Shown: positions 26,905-35,585, counted from the stretch's first letter. The stretch is DNA of 64,000 bases from Paenibacillus wynnii (GCF_030812855.1 NZ_JAUSTK010000003.1:1-64000); one strand, 5' to 3'. Made by a program: numbers and translations. Notes: generated from the letters alone by a model not told the origin.

Positions 26905-27873
26905 CTAGAAAATACGATAATTGGCTAATTTATACGATATGCGGTAGGCCGATACGATCAGGACAAAGCTGACGACCGATTTGAACAGTCCAACCGCCGT
27001 TGAGAAGCTGAATTTGCCGTCGATGATGCCCAGTCTATAAACAAACGTATCAATGATATCCCCTTTGTCATACACCAACGCATTGTATAGGTTGAAAATT
27101 TGGTCAAAGCCCGCATTGAGAACGTTACCAAGTGCAAGGGTGCCCACAACAATGGTAATGGGAAGCAGCGAAGGAATCGTAATTGAACGGGTTTGCTGCC
27201 ATCTGCCTGCCCCGTCCACTTCTGCCGCTTCATAAAGGGCTGGATTAATACCCGCCAAGGAAGCCAGAAAGACGATCGTGTTGAAGCCAAACTCTTTCCA
27301 GACATCGCTTATGACCACTACGAAGCGGAACCAATTGCCATCTCCAAGGAAGAATATCGGCTTGATCCCGAACAGACTGACCAGAACCTGATTGACCAGC
27401 CCGCCATCTCTCGCCAGCAGGTCGGAAAGAATGCCGCCCAGGATTACCCAAGAAAGAAAGTGAGGCATATAGACTATGGTTTGAACCGCCTTCTTAAACC
27501 TCATTTTTCGGACCTCATTCAAGAGAAGCGCGAAGATAAAAGGTACGATCAGCCCTGCGACCATTTTCAATCCGGCGATAATGAGCGTATTCCAGATAAT
27601 TTGAACGTTTTCGGGAATGCTGAACAGGTATTGAAAATGCTCAAGCCCCACCCATTTTGACTTACTAAAACCTAGGCCTGGCTTATAATTCTTGAAGGCA
27701 ATGGCAAGCCCCGCCATAGGAATATAGGAAAAGATTATGGTTAAAATCAATGCCGGCAAAATCATAAGATCAAGACCAATAGTTGTCTTCCATAGTGATT
27801 TTCGCCGAACAGTCCCAACAACGGTAACACTTTCTTTGCTATTTACGCCGTTGGGCTGAACCGAAGTTTTCAT
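26905..27873 (-). CDS. Carbohydrate ABC permease (YteP/LplB type)
   Basis: 322 residues with six membrane segments and the EAA loop EAAEVDGAGRWQQTRSITIP near residues 220-240. FSYIPMAGLAIAFKNYKPG near residue 45 is typical of LplB/YteP. First gene of the operon, ATG at 27873 after AAAGGGGAG. The 150 bp upstream are AT-rich with two direct copies of ATTTTCAATAAA; I see no confident promoter. Confidence 0.9.
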   Translation of the reverse strand: MKTSVQPNGVNSKESVTVVGTVRRKSLWKTTIGLDLMILPALILTIIFSYIPMAGLAIAFKNYKPGLGFSKSKWVGLEHFQYLFSIPENVQIIWNTLIIAGLKMVAGLIVPFIFALLLNEVRKMRFKKAVQTIVYMPHFLSWVILGGILSDLLARDGGLVNQVLVSLFGIKPIFFLGDGNWFRFVVVISDVWKEFGFNTIVFLASLAGINPALYEAAEVDGAGRWQQTRSITIPSLLPITIVVGTLALGNVLNAGFDQIFNLYNALVYDKGDIIDTFVYRLGIIDGKFSFSTAVGLFKSVVSFVLIVSAYRISYKLANYRIF

Positions 27874-28024
27874 GTACTTACTCCCCTTTGTCGGTTAATG
27901 TGCATCCGTTAGTGTTCTTTACTGATTTATCATAGCTAGTTCAACCTTTCAGAGATACGATAAATTCAAAGCATAAATAACAAATTTATAACCTGCCAAT
28001 AAATTTTCAATAAAATTTTCAATA

Positions 28025-28077
28025 AAAAGGGACTGACCCCGGTAGCCATTTCATGGCTACTTGGGTCAGCCCCTTTT
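28025..28077. terminator. Long bidirectional hairpin upstream of the sugar operon
   Basis: A stem of about 20 bp with small mismatches (GGGACTGACCC ... GTAGCCAT / ATGGCTAC ... GGGTCAGCCCC) and T-runs on both sides. It would stop transcription entering the operon from the tRNA relic side. The bases 27874-28024 and 28078-28215 hold nothing else I can name. Confidence 0.6.
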
Positions 28078-28215
28078 GTATTCGAGTAGGATATACGTAG
28101 ACACTTTGGGAAGAAGCTCCGCGAATGAACCGTTGTTCACGGTAAACCTCCGGCACTCTTGAACGATGTCTCATCCTTGTCTTCTGGTTCTTCAATCTTC
28201 CGCCACAACTACAAC

Positions 28216-28279
28216 GCCGAGGACGGGGGTCGAACCCGTACGGTACTCACGTACCGCAGGTTTTTAAGTCCTATGCGTC
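28216..28279 (-). pseudogene. tRNA-Leu 3' fragment (oldest displaced copy)
   Basis: 64 bp almost identical to the anticodon-to-3'-end part of the intact tRNA-Leu at 48572: differences are one in the anticodon loop run, one near position 28273 and the terminal base. The match ends after TGCGTC. Upstream sequence (minus strand) does not form the tRNA 5' half. Same orientation as the intact gene, so it fits a displaced attachment site. Confidence 0.75.
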
Positions 28280-28496
28280 GTGACCCATCCGAAAACCAGT
28301 GTTGATACTAGATTCTCCACTATCTTGACCGCTTGAGCTAAACAGGAGCTGCATGCACCTGCTAGACTTTTCAGCCAGACTGTGCCAAATAATGAAACCC
28401 TGCGGAAGTTAAATCGTATGTAATGTCAAGATCATTTAAATTTGAACTTTAAAACAAAGCTAATAAATAGTACATTCACTCAAGGAGGCGTTAAGG

Positions 28497-28712
28497 ATGT
28501 TGAAAAAATTACTTGGCAAAGTCCTGCATTCATTAGAGCATTCCAAACATGGAGGACACCGTAAATATTCCAGCAGCCACAGGGGACGCCATGTCCGTTA
28601 TTCAAGCAGTGCAGGGCACCGCAGTCACCGGAATTCCTCATCCGGTCACGGATATAGCGGAGGAAGTAACGGACACGGGTATTATAAGAACCGCCGCGGC
28701 AGTTCCAGTTGA
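28497..28712 (+). CDS. Small basic Ser/Gly/His-rich protein (71 aa)
   Basis: 71 residues starting MLKKLLGKVLHSLEHSKHGG, then low-complexity Ser/His/Arg/Gly (SSSHRGRHVRYSSSAGHRS, GHGYSGGSNGHGYY). A short amphipathic N-terminal helix and a disordered basic tail. AAGGAGGCG precedes the ATG and a terminator follows, so it is likely a real gene. Function unknown. It lies between two tRNA-Leu fragments. Confidence 0.6.
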   Translation: MLKKLLGKVLHSLEHSKHGGHRKYSSSHRGRHVRYSSSAGHRSHRNSSSGHGYSGGSNGHGYYKNRRGSSS

Positions 28713-28723
28713 TTCTTCATTGT

Positions 28724-28756
28724 TAAGAGCCGACCCGTTGATACGGGCGGCTCTTT
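28724..28756 (+). terminator. Terminator of the small basic protein gene
   Basis: Stem AAGAGCCG(A)CCCG / CGGG(C)GGCTCTT, then TTTG. Also usable as part of the end of the convergent kinase gene. Confidence 0.75.
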
Positions 28757-28769
28757 GCTGTCTACAGCA

Positions 28770-29588
28770 TCATAATCCCGGGACTCCACCAAGTGCAATG
28801 TGCAGATCAGCAACAAAAGCTGCAGAGTCAGGATAAGGGTTATCCTCCTCTAGAAGACGCCTGAGAATCTGCCGTACCATAGCGGAAAGACTGAGTTCCT
28901 CCTCCCAGGAACGTTCCGGTATGCCCTGTTCCGGACTGTAACCGGAGTAGAGCATGTATAACATCAGATGACCAATATCGAACAGATCCGACTGGATGTA
29001 AGGCTTCATGCGAGCTGGAGGTACAGATTTGAGCGAAGTATCGTCCCAGAGCAGACCTTGTCCGCCCCCAATAGGTCGTGCCAGACCAAAATCTATAACC
29101 AACACCTCTTGCTCCCGCACAATAACATTCGGGATACGCAGGTCCAAATGTACAAATCCCTGTTCATGAACATGGGTTATCCGATCCATGAGCACTAACG
29201 TCCAGTGCAGGCATTCACGCTCACCTATTACGAGGTTCTCCTCAAAGATCAGATCCTCCATTGTCTTACCAGCAATATAGTCGGTTACGATCCAGCTTCC
29301 CTCTTTACTCACCCCATAATTCCTCAGCCTTTGAATATAAGGGTGGTCCAGCCGTGATAGAACCTCTCTCTCCCGTTCCAGCAGAAGCTTCGCAGTCTTC
29401 TTCTTGCTGGGTTTGGCGAGTTTCACCGCCACTTCACAGCTATCCAACTCATCCCGGCACAGATATGCGATGCCATAGCTTCCGATACCAAGTACCTGAA
29501 CTACACGATATCGTTCTCCAATCACTGTCCCGGTCTGCGCCGGATAATCACGCCATGCCATTATGAAATTGCGCCACCTGTCAAGCAA
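28770..29588 (-). CDS. Eukaryotic-type Ser/Thr protein kinase
   Basis: 272 residues, a single soluble kinase domain. Glycine loop GIGSYG (35-40), ATP lysine K56 (VAVKLAK), a helix C glutamate near 71-73, catalytic loop HLDLRIPN with D149 and N154, and DFG at 166-168. HLDLR replaces the common HRDLK, so the activation arginine is a leucine, as in some non-RD kinases. No membrane or PASTA domain, so it is cytosolic and unlike PrkC. TTG start with GGAGGGAG ten bases upstream. Lies between tRNA-Leu fragments. Confidence 0.85.
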   Translation of the reverse strand: MLDRWRNFIMAWRDYPAQTGTVIGERYRVVQVLGIGSYGIAYLCRDELDSCEVAVKLAKPSKKKTAKLLLEREREVLSRLDHPYIQRLRNYGVSKEGSWIVTDYIAGKTMEDLIFEENLVIGERECLHWTLVLMDRITHVHEQGFVHLDLRIPNVIVREQEVLVIDFGLARPIGGGQGLLWDDTSLKSVPPARMKPYIQSDLFDIGHLMLYMLYSGYSPEQGIPERSWEEELSLSAMVRQILRRLLEEDNPYPDSAAFVADLHIALGGVPGL

Positions 29589-29703
29589 CGTTAATGCACT
29601 CCCTCCATGGCTTTAAGGCTTTGTGGCTACTACTCGATAATCTTAATATATATTCTAATAGACAACCCTTCAATGAAAAGAAAAAGCCTTCACCCAAGCA
29701 TAA

Positions 29704-29751
29704 TAAAAACTCCTCTCCAGAACTTGTGGTTAGACAAGCACTGAAAAGGAG
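29704..29751 (-). terminator. Terminator-like hairpin, second member of a repeated family
   Basis: On the minus strand CTCCTTTTCAGTGCTTGT / ACAAGTTCTGGAGAGGAG with TAACC in the loop, followed by TTTTTATT. It resembles the hairpin at 17007-17052 in the apical half (CACAAG and TAACCACAAG). It lies between the tRNA fragment at 29876 and the kinase gene. Confidence 0.65.
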
Positions 29752-29841
29752 TATTATCTTCTTGATCCTATGTGTTGGTATGTGATTCCTAGACACACAG
29801 GACCTTTAGTTATTATGGGAGAAGCTATGTCCGTAAAAAAG

Positions 29842-29868
29842 AAAAAACCTTGATTTCTCAAGGTTTCT
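29842..29868 (-). terminator. Terminator behind the displaced tRNA-Leu 3' half
   Basis: On the minus strand AAACCTTGA / TCAAGGTTT closes on GAAA and is followed by TTTC. It sits seven bases behind the tRNA fragment at 29876, as a native tRNA terminator would. The intact tRNA-Leu at 48572 has no terminator behind it. Confidence 0.8.
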
Positions 29869-29875
29869 TCTGGTA

Positions 29876-29933
29876 TGCCGAGGACAGGGGTTCAACCCGT
29901 ACGGTACTCACGTACCGCAGGATTTTAAGTCCT
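29876..29933 (-). pseudogene. tRNA-Leu 3' half (displaced copy with terminator)
   Basis: 58 bp matching the anticodon-to-3' end of the intact tRNA-Leu (48572) except three changes in the T arm. The match breaks immediately after TAAGTCCT at the anticodon stem. It keeps a terminator, whereas the intact copy at 48.6 kb does not. This is what the far end of an integration into tRNA-Leu should look like. Confidence 0.8.
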
Positions 29934-29991
29934 AGAATTCATTCGCACTTTACATCCCTCTTGGGGAATTTAAGGGAAGCTACAATCCGTA

Positions 29992-30056
29992 AAAGTTACA
30001 ATCGTTTGAGAAATTGATGCGCCAAACCCACGTAAACATCGATAATTTTCAGATGA
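29992..30056 (+). repeat. Copy A of a 66-bp integrative-element relic
   Basis: About 59 of 66 bases match 35449-35514. Copy A lacks one C, which breaks the frame of the small gene that copy B encodes. The 360 bp after it (30057-30425) hold no gene I can support apart from a terminator at 30248. Confidence 0.75.
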
Positions 30057-30247
30057 AAAACTGACAATATAACCTTGGGAGATGAATAAACAGTACACTG
30101 GATTTTCCTTGAGTTATTATTTTTATTAATGAATATGTGAAGTCAAAGCACAATTTTCTTCAACGAAGTGGTCCTCTGTCCTCGTAATAGTGAGCCTGGA
30201 GGTCGGATGGATTGTTTCTTACACAAAGCCTTTAGCAATTAATATGT

Positions 30248-30291
30248 AAACGGGACAATGCAGGAAACCACTTTTGCTTTGTCCCGTTTTG
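30248..30291 (+). terminator. Terminator-like hairpin in gene-poor stretch
   Basis: Stem AACGGGACAA / TTGTCCCGTT followed by TTTGC on the plus strand. No intact plus-strand gene precedes it; probably left from a lost gene. Confidence 0.6.
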
Positions 30292-30425
30292 CTATTTCGG
30301 TTTGAATTTTAGTCTCTTGCCTCAGTTCTGGAAGCTTTTAGGACGGCTACGATCCGTGTAAGGTTAAAATGCAGCTATAAATCCACCTGTTCCATAAGAT
30401 GTATATAATACCCAACTCCTCGGAG

Positions 30426-32444
30426 TTAGGAACTGACCGGGACCACATATTTCACTTGTATTGCCTTGTCGAGTCCGGCTACCACCGTTCCCGGTGAAGC
30501 GGGACACACCTCAAGCACGCTGTCGATTCCCCCCGGCACGATAACCGGAGTGACCGCAGACAGTCCGGCTCCGCGGATGACGTCAGGATCGAATTCAATC
30601 AGCAATTGTCCGGCCTTTACATGCTCACCAGTTTCAACATGAAGCACGAAGCCTTCTCCCTTCAGGGAGACCGTGTCGATGCCTACATGAATGAGCACCT
30701 GCGCTCCGCCGGCATGCTCCAGAATGACAGCATGCTTGCTTTTCTTGATCACATGGGCCACAATTCCGTCGAACGGCGCGTAAACCTTGCCTTCGCTCGG
30801 CTCAATGGCGATGCCCTCTCCCATTTGTTTGCCGGCGAACCCGGGGTCAGGCACCTGATCCAGAGCTATAAGCGTTCCTGTAACCGGAACCAGCACCGTG
30901 AGGGTTCCCGGCTCATCCGCTACCTCCACCAGAGACGGAGCGAAGACCGGGGTGGCCGTACGTACACTCCCGCCCGCCGTATTCTCCGGCACCCCTTCAG
31001 ACCATGCAGGCGCAGATGCTGTTCCGCCGGAGCCTGCCGCCTGCACTGCCGGACCTGCGGGCGTATCATCACGATAGCCGAACAACCAGGTAAGCACAAA
31101 GGCTACGGTCATCGCAACCAGATTGGTCAAAATGTACAGCGGAAGTTGGCCGTTTAGATATAGCAGGGTTCCGGGAATCACCGTTATGGCCATGCCATTG
31201 CCGGCCAGCTGGAACAGCGAAGCCAGGAAGCCGCCCGCCGCGCCGCCGATGAGGCCCATTACAAAAGGCTTCATGTACCTGAGGTTCACCCCGAATATCG
31301 CCGGTTCAGTAATACCGAGTAAAGCGGACAGCGAGGACGGCAATGCCAGCGCCTTCAGTTGGGCGTTCTTCGTCTTCAGCCCGACAGCCAGACAAGCAGC
31401 GCCCTGAGCGGCCATTGCGCAGGTAATGATCGCGTTGAACGGATTGACGCCCGTACGCTCCAACAGTTGAATCTCCAAAAAATTAAAGATGTGGTGCACG
31501 CCGGTCACGACAACAATCTGGTGCAGCGCCCCGATCAGCAGGCCTGCAATGCCAAAGGGCAGATCAAGCACATAAGTGGTTGCATTCAGTACGGCCGTCT
31601 CCAGGGAATGGAACAGAGGTCCGATGGCGAACAAGCCAAGCGTGATCATGAGCAGCAGAGTCAGGAACGGGGTCAATATCAAATCAAGCGCTTCTGGAAT
31701 ACGCTTACGTAAAACCTTCTCCAGCTTCGCCCCGATCAGCCCCATAATAAATGCCGGCAGCACGGACCCCTGATAGCCTACAACCGGGATAAATCCAAAC
31801 ATAATAAGCGGCTCCGCAGTCCCTCCGGCAACCGCATAGGCATTGGGCAAGGCCGGATTGACCAGCATCAGCCCGAGCACGATCCCGAGAACGGGACTGC
31901 CCCCGAAAACCCGGAAGGTCGACCAGGCCACAAGTGCAGGCAGGAATGCAAACGCGGTGTCCGTGAGCACTTGGGTGAACAGCAGAAAGTTGGTTGAGAT
32001 ATCCTCAGGCGCAAGCCCGAACAATGAAAGAATCTGCGGCTGGGTCAGCAATCCACGCAGCCCCATGAACAACCCGGTGGCTACCAGAACCGGGATGATG
32101 GGAACGAATACATCTCCGAAGGTACGAACGGCTCGCTGGAACACATTCCCCGCCTTTTTCCCCTGATCTTTCAGATCTTCCTTGGAGGTGCTCTGAATGC
32201 CAAGCTTCTCTACTTCCTCAAAAATGCGGTTGACGGTACCGGTACCGAAAATAATCTGATACTGTCCAGAGTTAAAAAACGCCCCTTTGACTTTGTCGAT
32301 GCCCTCGACCCGTTCTTGGTCGATTTTATCCTTGTCCCGCACCATAATACGCAGACGTGTGGCGCAGTGCGCGAAGGAGACCATGTTCTCTTCTCCTCCT
32401 ATAGCTTGTACAACCTGCTTGGCGATCGTTTGATTTTCGTTCAT
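30426..32444 (-). CDS. scrA: Sucrose-type PTS transporter EIIBCA
   Basis: 672 residues: EIIB domain (1-90) with phosphocysteine C27 in FAHCATRLR; EIIC membrane domain (about 105-460) with the sucrose/beta-glucoside type segments; a linker; and a glucose-type EIIA domain at the C-terminus with the active histidine in LIHVGIDTV. It brings in sucrose as sucrose 6-phosphate. ATG 32444 is preferred because GGAGGAATAG precedes it; the frame opens earlier inside scrB. Sucrose is inferred from the downstream-partner hydrolase; trehalose-type or beta-glucoside use would fit the EII alone. Confidence 0.88.
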   Translation of the reverse strand: MNENQTIAKQVVQAIGGEENMVSFAHCATRLRIMVRDKDKIDQERVEGIDKVKGAFFNSGQYQIIFGTGTVNRIFEEVEKLGIQSTSKEDLKDQGKKAGNVFQRAVRTFGDVFVPIIPVLVATGLFMGLRGLLTQPQILSLFGLAPEDISTNFLLFTQVLTDTAFAFLPALVAWSTFRVFGGSPVLGIVLGLMLVNPALPNAYAVAGGTAEPLIMFGFIPVVGYQGSVLPAFIMGLIGAKLEKVLRKRIPEALDLILTPFLTLLLMITLGLFAIGPLFHSLETAVLNATTYVLDLPFGIAGLLIGALHQIVVVTGVHHIFNFLEIQLLERTGVNPFNAIITCAMAAQGAACLAVGLKTKNAQLKALALPSSLSALLGITEPAIFGVNLRYMKPFVMGLIGGAAGGFLASLFQLAGNGMAITVIPGTLLYLNGQLPLYILTNLVAMTVAFVLTWLFGYRDDTPAGPAVQAAGSGGTASAPAWSEGVPENTAGGSVRTATPVFAPSLVEVADEPGTLTVLVPVTGTLIALDQVPDPGFAGKQMGEGIAIEPSEGKVYAPFDGIVAHVIKKSKHAVILEHAGGAQVLIHVGIDTVSLKGEGFVLHVETGEHVKAGQLLIEFDPDVIRGAGLSAVTPVIVPGGIDSVLEVCPASPGTVVAGLDKAIQVKYVVPVSS

Positions 32445-32463
32445 CACGCTATTCCTCCCCATT

Positions 32464-33945
32464 TCATTCAATCTCCCATTGGACAACCCGGAACTCCGCG
32501 CTGCCGCCTTCGGCATAAAGCCGGATGCCTGTGCTTACCTGTTCAGGAAAAATTCTTGCCGAAAATACCGTTTCTCCGTCATTCACAAATACTTCAACCG
32601 AGGATGTATCCACAAACATATGCAGGGTGAGCATGCTATCCCGCAGAGCCACCGCGTGGCTCCGTTGCGTCCCATACTCCAGGGCCAGACCTTGACCTGA
32701 CTCGGAACGGTCCAGTACCACTTTGCCGGCTGCGGAATCGTAATAGATAACCGTTCTCTCATTGGGGCCGACACGGAACTCAATGCCGAAGCGTTCTGCT
32801 CCACCCTCCCAGATATGGGCCAGCAGCTCGTAGACGGTTCCCCCAAGCTCCTTCATGTCCGCTGCCCTGCTGTGCATTACCGTGTGGACCTCCGCCATCC
32901 GCCCCCGATGCTTAACGAGTTCCCTGGCCGGGCGCTGAATCAAGCGGCCGTTATCCAGGGTCAGCTCGCGCGGCAAAGTCAGGCAATGCGCCCAGCCGTG
33001 CTGATCTGTAGGATATTCAATCTCCGGCAGGCCCATCCATCCGACCAGCAGACGTCTGCCGTCGGGAGCCTGTGTCGTCTGCGGCGCGTAAAAATCAAAG
33101 CCATAGTCAAGCTCCCAAAATTCGCCGTGTCGGAAATCCCTGTCAGGCAAGCGCAGCGGATCGCCTATGAGATATCCCGACTGGTAAATATTGCGGCAAT
33201 TGTTTCCCTCCGATGTAAGGCCTTGTGGAGAAAACAGCAGCACTCCTGCTCCGTCCAGTTCAAAGTAATCGGGACACTCCCACATATATCCAAACTGCTT
33301 CAGTCGGGTGCCAAGCTCTCCTTCAAAACGCCAATTGAGTAAATCCGCTGAGCTGTACAACACTACGCAGCCTGTATGATCGGTGCGCTGTGTCCCGATG
33401 ACACAATAGTAGCTCTCAAGCTCCTTCCACACTTTCGGATCACGAAAATGATCCGTAAAACCGGGCGGCACATCGGATATCACCGGACGCCCTAGCTTGG
33501 TAACCGTTCCGTCCCGTTCCATTATAGCCATACACTGATAGGGAAACCTGACCCATTCCTCGGTGCGGGTGTTGCCGGTATACATCAAAAACAGCTTACC
33601 GTCCTTCTCAACCGCACTGCCGGAGAACGCCCCGTGTGAATCGAAGGGCCCGCCCGGAGCAATGCCGATACCAAGATTCTTCCAGTGCACCAGATCGGTT
33701 GAAGAAGTATGATACCAATATTTCATGCCATGCTGCGTCCCCAAAGGAAACCACTGGTAAAACAAGTGATATTCCCCACCGTAGTAAGAGAATCCGTTAG
33801 GATCATTTAGTAATCCCACCTCAGGCTGGATATGAAATTTTTGTCTCCACGGACTGTGTACGACCAGCCGCTCAAGCGCTTCCCGTTCACCCGGCTCAGC
33901 TTCTTCGATAAGCCGATACAGCTGTTCTCTACCCATTTTCATCAT
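32464..33945 (-). CDS. scrB: Sucrose-6-phosphate hydrolase (GH32)
   Basis: 493-residue GH32 enzyme. Nucleophile D48 lies in LLNDPNGF, the RDP motif in HFRDPKVW and the acid/base glutamate in WECPDYF, all in family order, with the beta-sandwich domain at the C-terminus. It splits sucrose 6-phosphate into glucose 6-phosphate and fructose. First gene of scrBA, with two operators upstream. ATG 33945 with GGAG before it. Confidence 0.93.
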   Translation of the reverse strand: MMKMGREQLYRLIEEAEPGEREALERLVVHSPWRQKFHIQPEVGLLNDPNGFSYYGGEYHLFYQWFPLGTQHGMKYWYHTSSTDLVHWKNLGIGIAPGGPFDSHGAFSGSAVEKDGKLFLMYTGNTRTEEWVRFPYQCMAIMERDGTVTKLGRPVISDVPPGFTDHFRDPKVWKELESYYCVIGTQRTDHTGCVVLYSSADLLNWRFEGELGTRLKQFGYMWECPDYFELDGAGVLLFSPQGLTSEGNNCRNIYQSGYLIGDPLRLPDRDFRHGEFWELDYGFDFYAPQTTQAPDGRRLLVGWMGLPEIEYPTDQHGWAHCLTLPRELTLDNGRLIQRPARELVKHRGRMAEVHTVMHSRAADMKELGGTVYELLAHIWEGGAERFGIEFRVGPNERTVIYYDSAAGKVVLDRSESGQGLALEYGTQRSHAVALRDSMLTLHMFVDTSSVEVFVNDGETVFSARIFPEQVSTGIRLYAEGGSAEFRVVQWEIE

Positions 33946-33986
33946 ATGACTCTCCACTATCTATATTTAGTATAGCTCTTCATTTC

Positions 33987-34061
33987 GGAACCGGTTCCAA
34001 TAGTATTAAAGAGAAAGCCTCTTTCCAACATCACTGTGAAAAAAGGCCGGGAACCGGTTCC
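33987..34061 (-). promoter_or_regulatory. Two identical LacI-type operators before scrBA
   Basis: GGAACCGGTTCC, a perfect 12-bp palindrome, occurs at 33987-33998 and 34050-34061, 63 bp apart (six helical turns). The proximal one overlaps the expected -35 region, with TATACT as a possible -10 closer to scrB. The distal one begins five bp after the scrR stop. The spacing would allow looping by a tetrameric or paired repressor. Confidence 0.75.
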
Positions 34062-34065
34062 AACG

Positions 34066-35064
34066 TTATTGTATTCTGATTTCAGTCAAATTGTCAACGC
34101 TTTCTCGCTCAATAATTTCGCAGCCGGAGACCGACACCTTGGCGACCTCTTCTCCGTTCACCAAGGCTATGATGTTATCCGCAGCCAGTTGCCCGACTTC
34201 TCTGTAATAAAATCTCATCGTTGTCAACGCCGGATGAACGATCTCGGTGACCTCATAATCGCCGAAACCGGTCACCGATACCCCGCTAGGAATACGGATA
34301 TGTCTGAGAGAAGCCGCTTTCATCACCCCTAGAGCGATATTGTCGGTCGCGCACACGATGACGGAAGGCACCCTGTCCTTGAACAGCAGTTCAGCGGACG
34401 CCACAGCCTCATTCATTCTGAAACCGGAGGTATAGAACCTTACATCACTATCCACATATTCGCGAAGAGCTCTTTGGAAGCCTTCCTTACGTCTTACGCC
34501 TACCGCGATATCCTGCTCCGTAACGCCGAGATAAGCGATACGGCGATGCCCCTTTTCCAGAATATGCTTGCCCATCAAATAGCCCGCCGTTACATCGTCA
34601 TGAATCACGCTATGGAGGTCTGAATGCTGTTGTCCGATCAGCACAACCGGAATGTTACACTCCCGGACCGCCTTCAGGTGCCGATCCTTCACGTGCGCAG
34701 CCAGCAGCAGCAGACCGGAAACTTTTTGCCGCGCCATTTCATAAATGAATTCAATCTCCCGCTCCATATCCTGATTAGTGTTGGCAATGAGCAGCTGATA
34801 CTGGCGCCTCCGCAATTCACCGTCTATTCCCATTAATGTCTGTGAGACCGCATATGAATCCAGGCGCGGAACGATTGTGCCGATAATGCTGGTCCGCTTT
34901 GCCTTCAGGCTTTGGGCGAATGTATTGGGCACGTACTGGTTTTGCTTGATTATTTTCTCGATCTTCTCTCGTGTCGCTTCACTGATGGAACCGCCGTTCA
35001 AGTACCGTGAGACCGTGCTTTTGGCCACGCCCGCCGTCCGGGCGATATCAATGATAGTCTTCAT
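34066..35064 (-). CDS. scrR: LacI-family repressor of the sucrose operon
   Basis: 332 residues. HTH at 3-25 (IIDIARTAGVAKSTVSRYLNG), hinge helix, and a periplasmic-binding-like ligand domain. It lies directly upstream of scrBA on the same strand and the two palindromes after its stop are the likely operators. By analogy to ScrR/SacR it binds fructose or a phosphorylated sugar as inducer. No partner site upstream of scrR itself was seen. Confidence 0.88.
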   Translation of the reverse strand: MKTIIDIARTAGVAKSTVSRYLNGGSISEATREKIEKIIKQNQYVPNTFAQSLKAKRTSIIGTIVPRLDSYAVSQTLMGIDGELRRRQYQLLIANTNQDMEREIEFIYEMARQKVSGLLLLAAHVKDRHLKAVRECNIPVVLIGQQHSDLHSVIHDDVTAGYLMGKHILEKGHRRIAYLGVTEQDIAVGVRRKEGFQRALREYVDSDVRFYTSGFRMNEAVASAELLFKDRVPSVIVCATDNIALGVMKAASLRHIRIPSGVSVTGFGDYEVTEIVHPALTTMRFYYREVGQLAADNIIALVNGEEVAKVSVSGCEIIERESVDNLTEIRIQ

Positions 35065-35431
35065 TCTCAGGCTCCTAGCTGAATTTTTCGTTCTTTTACA
35101 TCTATTTTACCACATGTAAAACTTGTGAAGTGAAGCGCGGGCATATGTGTGCATGCGCAAGGCAGCTTTTTCTCATGGATTAGAAAGCTGCTTAACCTGA
35201 TGGAGGGCTTAGCGATGAATACCCAAACGGATTACGACGACAAAAGCTAACTAATAGGAGGTGATTTATCGAACCAGGCAAAGAAAGAATGGCTTCTTCG
35301 CAATAAGGATAAAGAGTTTGAAAGGTAAAGAGCTAATCACACTACACGCAATAGCGTGTTTTTTTGTAAGCGATTTTGTACAGCATTCTGAAATATTGCA
35401 AATTACCAACTACCTAGAAAGGAATGATGAA
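35065..35431 (+). other. Gene-poor stretch with relics of an integrative element
   Basis: Between scrR and 35432 I see only short plus-strand pieces: a frame reading NQAKKEWLLRNKDKEFER after AGGAGG near 35260, and a small terminator (ACACGC / GCGTGT then T-run) at 35344-35365. These resemble small genes from integrative elements of clostridial type, now incomplete. Confidence 0.45.
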
Positions 35432-35551
35432 ATGTTTTTTACGAATGGAAAGCTACAATCTTTTGAGAAATTGATGCACCAAACCCCACGTAAACATCGA
35501 CAATCTTCAGATGACAAATCAAAATCACTACCTAAAGTAATTCCTACTTAG
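35432..35551 (+). CDS. Small integrative-element protein (39 aa, TnpW-like)
   Basis: 39 residues, MFFTNGKLQSFEKLMHQTPR and a basic tail. GAAAGGAATG precedes the ATG. The NGKLQSFEKLM pattern recalls the short TnpW-type proteins of conjugative transposons; I am not certain. Copy B of the 66-bp repeat (35449-35514) lies inside it. Confidence 0.5.
   Translation: MFFTNGKLQSFEKLMHQTPRKHRQSSDDKSKSLPKVIPT
35449..35514 (+). repeat. Copy B of the 66-bp relic repeat
   Basis: Matches 29992-30056 at about 59 of 66 positions, same strand. The two copies flank the scr operon (5.4 kb apart), so recombination or duplication around the scr genes is possible. Confidence 0.75.
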
Positions 35552-35585
35552 GAGAGTCCAACTCAGCTTAAGGAGCAACCAGCGA

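Noticed and set aside
28280..28370. Possible tRNA-like 5' half next to the tRNA-Leu relic
   Set aside because: GCTCCTGTTTAGCTCAAGC has a D-arm flavour but no proper acceptor or anticodon stem can be formed.
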